23,685 nt of DNA from Chara braunii (taxonomy: Eukaryota; Streptophyta; Charophyceae; Charales; Characeae). The notes beneath the pieces were generated by a model. It worked only from the letters and a program-made list of their open reading frames with translations. It was not told the DNA's origin and made no database searches. Numbering within the stretch: position 1 is the first letter of the stretch; every line of letters begins with the position of its first letter. Of this stretch, positions 16,648 through 23,685 are shown in pieces. The position numbers and the translations under genes were made by a program. The stretch is from contig BFEA01000080.1 in assembly GCA_003427395.1 (NCBI GenBank), forward strand, positions 3,580,865-3,604,549, in the 5' to 3' direction.

Positions 16648-19288
16648 ATGTTCGCTGCGAAAGAGGGCCCATCCTTATCGTTGGAGGAAAGAAACCGCAT
16701 TAGGAATTTAATTTCGCGTTGTTATTCAGATGGAGTGCTACCTATGGATCTGGCCCCGAACGAGGTTGAAACTGGGGACGATTACGTGAAGTTAATCATT
16801 AACCCAGTGGTAAGCCAAATCCAGGCGGAATGGCTACAGGACCACGCCATGTCTGTTTTCTTTGGAAACGATTCGACTTCGCTGCCAATCGATGTGAAGC
16901 AGCGCCTAGTCCGAATCTACGAGAACGGGTGGGCATCTTCCGGGGCGTTAGAGGCCGCGCCGAAAAGAGGGCTTTTTCACAACGAAGGCCGCAATCTGGC
17001 GACCTACGTGGCTTCAGCAAAGGAAGTAGCGGCCTGAATGCTTCGGATGGGGAAAACAAAGATAGAGCTCGACAACAAAAAGTACACGGTCACCTTTAAG
17101 CCGTGGATGACCGAGCATGAATTGTGGGAGTGGCGTGAGGTGTCGAGGCATCGTTTCTTTTGGATCCGCTGCATGCAAGTACCTGTAGGCGCCCTCCTCC
17201 ATCTTCGGAAAGCTGTAGAAGATGCATTCGGTCCGGTTATAAAGGAGTTCTCGAAAAGGATCCTCAGTCTCCGGATTTAATCAACATCAGGTTCGACTTA
17301 GAATCTGCATCCCGCATCCGTTACAAGCGCTATCTGATAGTCGACTTGGGTAGGCAGGGGTTTATAGAGATTGAAGTGGTGTGCGCTACTACCCCGTGGT
17401 GCCCAGTTTGCAGACGCCACACAGCGAATAAGAAAACATATGCAAACACTGTGAAACCGGCAAAACAACCATCCCCCCCCAAGGACAAGGGGAGTGGCAA
17501 GGAAAAGGAGGCATCGCCTGGAAAAGGGCCAGGGGAGGAAAGGGGTGGCGGTGGAAATGGGAAAGGAGGCGATGGAAATAAGAAAGGAGGTGATGGCAAT
17601 GGGAGGGGAAGTGGGAGCGGAGTAGGGAAGGGTGGGAAGGACAGCGATGGAGCCGGGGACACTAGTGGGGGAAACGCAGGCGAAAGACGAGATGGAAACC
17701 TCAATGAGGAGAAAGGAAGAGAGAAAGACTCAGAGGATAAGGGAAGTTCAGCGAGTGGGGAAAGGGGCACGAAGGGAAAGGAGGGGACGGCAGGAGACGG
17801 AGGTAACATGGTCGAGAAGGTCCGAAAGGACCATGAACCGGAACCCGAGGGGGAAAAAAGACCAAAGGAGGGATCGAAAGGTTCCCCCCTCCCCGCCCGC
17901 CAGACGGAACACATGGACGAGGACCGCGATGTGATCCGTGAAAAAAGGAAACGCATTGATAGCAGGTAAGAAGAGCTTTCTGACGAAGACCTTCAAGCGG
18001 CGAAAGCTTTGGTGGTCTATAACGGAGGCAAAAACGCCCTCCACCCTAGTCCCTCTCCTCCCTTCCCTCCTCCCCCCCTCCCTCCCCAGATGTTGACACG
18101 GGGCGTTTCGACGATTTGGATTTGGAGTCTGAAGGGGAAGAGGTAGAGGAGGAGGAGGAGGAGGAGGAAGAAGGGAATGAGGAGTCAGGACTGGTTCCTC
18201 TTTTCGGGAGCATGGATGGCCATTTTCGTTCGAACTACATAAACAAAGTTTTTGAGGATGAAGACTCAGACCCGGAATTGTCGGGCATTAAGGATCGACA
18301 TCAGTCGCCGTGGTGTACAGAGCAGCTAACTTCTACCCCAAGAAAAGGGAAACCCTTGCTCTCCTCAGACGAGGACTTTGTCGATTGTGACGAAGAGCAG
18401 GCCAGCCCGTCTCTGAGTGATCAGCGCTCAGGAGGGTTCTCCCCCGATTCTACATCTCGCAGGAACTCTATCTTATCCCCCAAAACTGAACAAGGTTCCC
18501 CCGGGAAAAAATCGAGGAAATCTGCTCGGAAGTCTACCTGTGATGCTGTGCCCGCAGGTAAGCAGTCCATGAAATCACAGAAACACAGTGTTCAGACAGG
18601 GAAGTCGAAAGCCCTATCCCTTGCCCCCCCATTGCAAACAATGTCCAAGAAAGACAGGGACAGGGGAGCAGTGGAAGAGCTAACAGTCCCACTGATTATT
18701 ACACACTCTGTCCACGGGATAATGGTCCTAACTAAGACACAACCGGATGAATATGTGGCTCTCCCCTCCTTCCAATCAACTGGTCCCACAGTGGTTTCCC
18801 AATTGATTGAGAGGACTGAGAAGCAAATATCACAGGGTCGTGGGTCTTGTAGGATTCTGCCCAAACCAATAGCTGACAGGTTCGTTGTGACTAACTCCAA
18901 AGGGGCGAAAAACATTCTGCATTTCTCCTTTTTGGCGCCGAAAACTGAACAGGCTTCGCTTTTGAACCTCAACTTTCAGGAAATCCACTGGATGCCGCTC
19001 GCTCACTTCCTGGACGTTGGGATAGATACTCTCAGAGATATTGCCATCTCCAGAGAGATCTCTGCACTCAGTGTGGCACAGTGGATTACACAAACAAAGC
19101 AGTCTGATTATGTCTCATCCCCTGCCTTTGCGGAAAGCGTGAGGTTACACCAGTCCTCGCTCTGGCCGGGCGAGGCAAGGAAAAGCCCCAGTGCCATTAA
19201 AGAACAAAGGAAGAAGAAACCCTCTCAGCCCCGCATCCAATTAGCACGCGGCATAGGCCCTACCAATGGTCCTGCCAGAAAGAGTTAG
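16648..19288 (+). pseudogene. LINE ORF1 (gag-like RNA-binding protein), disrupted
   Basis: ORF1 would bind element RNA and form the ribonucleoprotein used for retrotransposition. It starts at ATG 16648. A TGA at 17035 is followed at once by ATG 17038. A DUF4283-like core follows (WIRCMQVPVG near 17155-17190), then a frame change near 17250 and DLINIRFDLES-type sequence. The knuckle WCPVCRRH (Cys codons 17400 and 17409, His 17418) lacks the expected fourth ligand. A Gly/Lys/Glu-rich disordered stretch (about 17460-17960) ends in the basic KRKRIDSR-like segment. After a pyrimidine-rich break, a frame from about 18092 to 19288 has an acidic run and a Lys/Ser-rich region. Its C-terminal half I do not recognise. 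At about 880 codons overall it is long for a plant LINE ORF1. Confidence 0.75.
17463..17960 (+). repeat. Low-complexity Gly/Lys/Glu-rich coding stretch of ORF1
   Basis: Purine-rich DNA encodes short GNGKGGDGN- and EKGREKD-like runs, suggesting an intrinsically disordered basic linker. The minus-strand frame over the same bases (17330-17956) is a compositional shadow and not a gene. Confidence 0.6.
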
Positions 19289-22200
19289 AATAGCGACGTG
19301 GAATGTACGAGGATTGGGTGACACGGCAAAAAGGCCCAGAGTGAAGAGTTGGAGCCACACCAATAAGGTCGAGATCCTTTGCCTGCAAGAAACCAAGATC
19401 AATGACATCAAACTCTCCAACCTACAGCATTGGTGGGAGGGCCCGCAGGTTTGGTCCCCAGCTGTGGGGTCGAGGGGTGGAGTAGCCATCCTAGTGAACA
19501 AGGACCTGGATATTGAAATATTGGACCTTTACCATGAAAGGGAAGGGCGTTGGGCCTGGTTAAAATTCGAAATAGACAACGAAGAATGGGCTATAATGTG
19601 TATATATGCACCAATCATCTTCCCAGACCAACTGGAATTCTTCTCAAATCTGCCCGCCTGCTTGCCAGACACAGAGAACCTGATTCTGGCCGGGGATTGG
19701 AATGCTATATTTAACCCTGGGCTGGACTCGCTCAAGGCCTCCCCTATCAGGCAAGATTCAATAATCCTCACGGAATTTGGCGACTCTCAGAACTTGACTG
19801 ATGTGTACCGCACCTGGTATCCCGACTGCAATGGTTTCACCTGGTACGGCCCTAAACCAAACAAAAGAACTCCTGCGCCGAGATAGAGACTAGATTTCTT
19901 TCTGGCCAGGGGGTCTCCTTGGGATGGCTGCATGACTTGTGAATTGGTAATTGAGTCAATGTCTGACCATCACCCTGTCGTGATGGATGTGCTCTCCAAA
20001 GAAGTAATAGAAAGACAGTGCCCCCCGTTCAGACTAAATGACAACCTTCTCAAGGACAAAGGTATCGCCCAGTGGGTCTCTTCTCACATGGATGCGTGGT
20101 TAGGGGCACAAGACCTATTTTTAGACCCCCACCTATGGGCTGATACAGGTATTGGCATAGTAAGGGCAGCGCTTATAGAATTCTCGAGAATGAAAGCTGC
20201 CTCCCGCACCTGGACGGAACAGTCTATTAGAAACCAGGTTAGGGAGTCCGAGGAAAGGATGGGGGGAGATCCCTTCTCATACCATTATTGGTCAGGAAAG
20301 AGAAAAGAGGCCCTGGCCCCACTGGAATCTCTCCAAGTCCAGAAGCAGAACGAATGGCTAGATTGGTTGAAACTGAGGGGCGTCATAGGCTATGATAAGA
20401 TGACAAAGCTTACCTTCAGATCCCTCTTGCTCCGCCATTCAAAACCTCTCATGAGGGAACTAGCTCATCCTTTCGCCATCAACGTGCTGCTGGCGACAGA
20501 TACTATTCGTATGTGTACTTACGCCGTCCTTTCGACCCCCCTTGTTGTGACCTCTCCGAGGTTTCTGATTTTTGGGACTCTCCTCCCAGTACCATCACCG
20601 TTTCTACAAGAGCGGAACTAGATCTACCCACGAAGGAGCATGAGATTTTATTGGCGGCTCGTCAAATGGCCAAAGGTAAATGCCCGGGCCTAAATGGCAT
20701 CCCTATTGAGCTCAGATTAGCCTCCTGGTCATCCTTTGCCCCTTTCCTATGTGAAGTTTATAACAGGGCCCTTACTTCCGGCTCCTTCCCCCCAAACTTT
20801 ACCCAGGGGATGATTTCACTACTGTATAAAAAGGGGGACAAAAGGGAGGTGCGCAACTGGCGGCCCATCTCAGTCCTCAATGTCACATACAAGCTCTTCG
20901 CCAAAACTCTAGCTCTTAGGTTAGCCAATTTCCTCCCTGACCTGATAGGCTGGGAACAGGGCGTCTTTGTCAAAGGCAGATCAAATTTTGACAATATCTT
21001 AGCCACAGTCCAGGCCCTAGAAATCATAGGTAAGGAAAAAAGGGACGTTGCGATTCTGTTACTAGACATGGAGAAAGCATATGACAAGGTAGGATGGAGT
21101 TTTGTCCACACGTCTTTGAGAAATATGGGTTTCGGTCCCGGTTTTCGCAAATGGGTAGAAGCCAGTTACAGCCAGGCCACGCCAGTCGTCGTAGTTAATG
21201 GTAGGCTCTCAGACAGTTTCAGGCTTACGCGCTCCCTTAGACAGGGATGCCCCCTAGCCTCTTTGTTATTTGTACTACAGTTAGAGCTTCTGTCGAACAA
21301 CATCAGAAGGAATGATCGGATTAGGGGTTTGAGTCTCTCCCGGACTCTACAATGGAAGGGGGGAGCTATCGCAGACGATCTCACACTGGCGTGCGATAAT
21401 TCGCCCGAGTCCCTCACCGAACTGCGCAAAGTTATAGATACTTACTGCTCCCTCTCAGAAAGCATTCATAAATTGGGATAAGTCTGTTTACCTCCTCCCC
21501 CCCCCCCAGACGCTGTGTGTGAACTGGGGACTGCGGTGCATTCCGGCTAACTTAGCGGAACGTTTCTTGGGTGTTCAAGTTTCACTCAATGATTGCTCGG
21601 ATATACAGGATGCGCTGCTGGCCGAAAGGGTGTCTGCTAGGATTTCTGGATGGATCCGTTCCCACAAACTCTCCCTCTTCGGTAGGGCAATGGTGATCTC
21701 ATCAGCAACCTTTTCGCTGTTATGGTTTCCACTTTCAGTCCACATGATGGGGGAGGGAGCCTACTCCCAAATCAAAAAAGTGTCGTCACGATACCTATGG
21801 AAACCCTCGATCACAGAGCTCCAGGGCTTTATCCCCAAAGTGGCCTGGGATACAGTGGCCACAACTAGGGCAATGGGGGGGCTAGGTATTCTAGACCCAC
21901 TCCAACAGAACTTAGCACTTCTATGTAAATGGGTGGTTTCAGGCACCTGGGGTAACAGAGAACGACTCTGGGTCAAACTTGCGGAATACATTCTTATGAA
22001 AGAATGGGGTGTCTCCAAGCCGGCAGATGTCTGGCGCTGCATGTTCATCCCCTCTTTCGTTCATCGTTGCCCTAAGTCAAGGTTGTGGAGGAGTGTCCTG
22101 GCAGCATGGTATAAACTGTTCCCAAATGAGGGACTGCAACCCTCCACCAAACAAGAATCTTTGAATCAGTTCCTTTTTGAGAATCCCCTTATTACCCAGG

Positions 22201-22320
22201 AGGATGCGGCCCCCTTCTCTGCGAACGGAAAGAAGGGCAGTTTTGGGAAAGCCTGGGTGGAGAAGGGGATCATCCAAATCAAGGATTGTGGGACCCCGTC
22301 ACAAAGGATTGGATGTGACG
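19266..22320 (+). pseudogene. LINE ORF2: AP-type endonuclease, reverse transcriptase, post-RT region; disrupted
   Basis: ORF2 nicks target DNA and copies element RNA at the nick. It starts at ATG 19266, overlapping ORF1 by 23 nt. Endonuclease motifs are ATWNVRG (Asn codon 19302), LQETK (Glu 19389), GDWN (Asp 19695) and SDHHP (19962-19976). A TAG at 19884 falls just before the RLDFFL motif, in the same frame. The frame changes near 20510, entering the reverse transcriptase: KGKCPGLNGIP, NWRPISVLN, LLLDMEKAYDKVGW (Asp 21065), LRQGCPLASLL and IADDL (Asp 21374 and 21377). Motif C usually reads FADD or YADD, so Ile is unusual. A further change near 21455 leads to FINWDKSVYLLP and the post-RT region to about 22310. 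The zf-RVT finger is missing. The frame formally stays open to 22418 on non-homologous codons. Confidence 0.85.
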
Positions 22321-23109
22321 AACTACTTCCCGACCCCGTGCTATCTTTCGTACCCCCTTGGCCCAATACCCCCTTGTGTACCATACCGACCCCACAGAAC
22401 CCTCGTCGTTTTTCCTGATTTCAGGCGCCTTGTTTGAACCCCCATTTTTCGGAAGTTCTATTGATTTTTGGAATTCTACTTTTGCAATTCGGGAAATGCA
22501 CGGGAAACTTCGCGCGCCTTAGCGAGCGCACTGGAAATTGTGCTCGACAGGTAGGAATTACGGAATAAGCGGAGCCCGACGTATCTTTTTCCTTGCATGA
22601 ATGTTCTCGGTCACGTCGGAGAAAACTCTAGGAATTTTGCGAGAATACGGATAGGCATAGGACTTTCTTTTCCCTCGTCGACTTTCGCGCGCGGATATGG
22701 TTATTTCATTTTTTTTGAATTGGTGTAGGATATAGGCAAGCTGTAACTGTTTCGGTGCCTTTTTTCTCTTGTTGTCCGCACCGCGCATGCGAGCATCCTC
22801 CTCCTTATTTCTCGCGTCATCCTTCCCCCGCACTCTCTCCTCTCCCTTCCCCCTCTTCTCCTTCTCCTATCGCAACTGTTTTTCTCTCTCTGCTCTTTGC
22901 ACGCTTGCTTCCCTTCTTGATCGTCTGAATCTTGGACCCGTCTCGCGCTGCTTTTCGCGCTTCATCTCTTCCCGCTCATCAACCTTGGCTCATGAAGCCC
23001 GGTTGATCCTCCGATCACCCCTGCTCACCAATCAGACACATTGAACAAGAGGATCTTCCTATTGCGCGACGAATCTGATTGGCCGACCATCGGGTTCTGA
23101 AGGATCAAC
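22320..23109. other. No gene recognised; pyrimidine-rich stretch ahead of a possible gene start
   Basis: From 22430 to 22790 I see nothing assignable. From about 22795 to 22890 the plus strand is dominated by C and T, like the Y-patch or leader of many plant promoters. A frame at 22769-23044 follows that composition and is not called. No clear TATA box is seen at a sensible distance from 23110. Confidence 0.35.
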
Positions 23110-23292
23110 ATGGCTTACGCAGCACGCTCCCCGTTAAGTCTCCTCCTCCTGCTTCTTCTCTTATACCTCGACTCTCCCCCTGCCTTCTCCCTCCCTTATC
23201 CTCCTTCTAGCAACTATAAATTCCGCAAGCGCGTCCGCAAAGCTCTCTTACGTTCTCGACTCCCAAGCCAGCTTCCGGGAAGCAGTGGCTAG
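23110..23292 (+). CDS. Possible first exon or small ORF encoding a secreted protein N-terminus
   Basis: ATG 23110 sits in a good plant initiation context (AACATGGC). It opens 60 codons beginning MAYAARSPLSLL, then an unbroken Leu run, then SPPAFSLPYPP. This is a textbook signal peptide with a plausible cleavage site after AFS. It is followed by a basic stretch (FRKRVRKALLRSR). The frame stops at TAG 23290-23292. It could be a tiny secreted peptide, or the first exon of a longer gene with its donor before the stop. I could not pick out a convincing GT donor. No family is recognised. The CT-rich composition upstream makes a chance Leu-rich frame a real alternative. Confidence 0.3.
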   Translation: MAYAARSPLSLLLLLLLLYLDSPPAFSLPYPPSSNYKFRKRVRKALLRSRLPSQLPGSSG

Positions 23293-23619
23293 GCGAAGTG
23301 TTTGGTGCGAGTCGGAAAGTCCTGTCGGGCTGACGATAGGCTGGCCGGTTGCATGCTTGATCGCCACGACGGACTTTGGGATCTGGGCGAACCGCGTGGA
23401 GTTTGCGTCAGCGGGGTGACGATCGCAGCGGCGGAAGTTGGCACGCGACGGTCGGGATCGTCGGTGCGGGTATGAGGATCGGTGATTGGAGTTGAGTGAG
23501 TGATTGGCCCGGGGCCATACTGGAAATTCACGGCGAGAGCGCCTTTGTTGTTGCGGATCTTTATCTTTTGGTGTGAGTGCACGGCTGCAATGCTGAATGA
23601 CCTCTTTCTGATCTCCGTA

Positions 23620-23623
<4 letters not shown>
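23293..23623. other. No gene recognised; GC-rich tail
   Basis: Only short, motif-free frames are present on either strand (for example 23289-23582 minus). If the frame at 23110 is an exon, this stretch would be intron or 3' sequence. Confidence 0.35.

Positions 23624-23685
<62 letters not shown>
23624..23685. repeat. (CT)n microsatellite at the window's right edge
   Basis: An uninterrupted CT dinucleotide run of 62 nt reaches the last base. It is the complement type of the GA-rich start of the window. Confidence 0.95.

Larger units (their letters stand above)
16648..22320 (+). mobile_element. L1-like LINE retrotransposon, nearly full length but 3'-truncated and inactive
   Basis: The order is ORF1 (gag-like), then ORF2 with endonuclease, reverse transcriptase and post-RT region, all on the plus strand. 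The ORF2 ATG lies inside the end of ORF1. The element lacks the zf-RVT finger, 3' UTR and poly(A) tail. Recognisable ORF2 sequence fades at about 22310, shortly after a KDLWDPVTKDWM-like segment that needs a one-base shift. In-frame stops (17035, 17278, 17967, 19884) and frame changes (about 17250, about 18070, about 20510, about 21455) make it non-autonomous. The 5' boundary may lie near 16000. Confidence 0.85.

Noticed and set aside
17330-17956. 208-codon minus-strand frame rich in Pro, Ser and Phe
   Set aside because: It is the complement of the Gly/Lys/Glu-rich part of ORF1; the composition alone keeps it open.
17966-18089. Apparent spliceosomal intron in LINE ORF1: CAG|GTAAGA donor, pyrimidine tract and CCAG acceptor around a stop codon
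   Set aside because: Removing it (124 nt) leaves the downstream codons out of phase and hits a stop within two codons. The interior also reads as plausible ORF1 coding sequence (EELSDEDLQAAKALV). A point stop plus a slip in the pyrimidine run explains it better, and LINEs move through spliced RNA.
13741-22320. A single LINE whose halves were swapped by rearrangement
   Set aside because: The overlapping protein segment of the two copies is only moderately similar, so they come from different LINE lineages.

Overview
The window looks like non-genic, repeat-filled nuclear DNA from a eukaryote of the plant lineage. The basis is two degenerate plant-type (L1-like) LINEs: an apurinic-type endonuclease plus reverse transcriptase, a plant-style ORF1 with a DUF4283-like core, and a zf-RVT tail. 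A charophyte alga such as Chara would fit, with its repeat load, mid-range base composition and scattered single Ns, but this is a guess at lineage and not an identification. No rRNA, tRNA, CRISPR array or bacterial-style operon was recognised.

Layout. Positions 1-2760 are GC-rich, open with a GA microsatellite and hold short tandem repeats, but no convincing gene. Positions 2760-8275 are a mosaic of diverged tandem repeats (323 bp, about 70 bp, about 140 bp, 276 bp and 151 bp units). Through it runs a short palindrome with consensus TCGGATNNATCCGA. Positions 8419-11451 hold the only long intact reading frame, about 1010 aa. It is a DUF7869-family protein with a helix-turn-helix-like segment, a Cys cluster and an RNase-H/DDE-like set of acidic residues. 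Positions 11452-13740 are AT-richer and again carry the palindrome, in a variant form, plus two pairs of diverged direct repeats. Positions 13741-15264 are the 3' portion of a LINE ORF2 ending in a zf-RVT zinc finger. It is followed by a 96-bp tandem duplication and a tiny A-tailed insertion flanked by a 14-bp direct repeat. Positions 16648 to about 22320 are a second LINE, with a long ORF1 overlapping ORF2. It is broken by stops and frameshifts and is missing its 3' end. Positions 22420-23685 contain a pyrimidine-rich stretch, a possible first exon of a secreted protein at 23110, and a closing CT microsatellite.

The main candidate for an undescribed system is the palindrome family together with the DUF7869 gene. 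Twelve exact copies and about nine near copies occur within 13.4 kb. They lie on both sides of the gene, one lies inside it, and none was seen in the LINE half. Invariant half-sites, a freely varying 2-nt spacer and unrelated flanks look like a dimer-binding site. The working model, which is inference, is a large DNA transposon or domesticated derivative whose DUF7869 protein binds subterminal palindromes, as TNPA does in En/Spm-CACTA elements.
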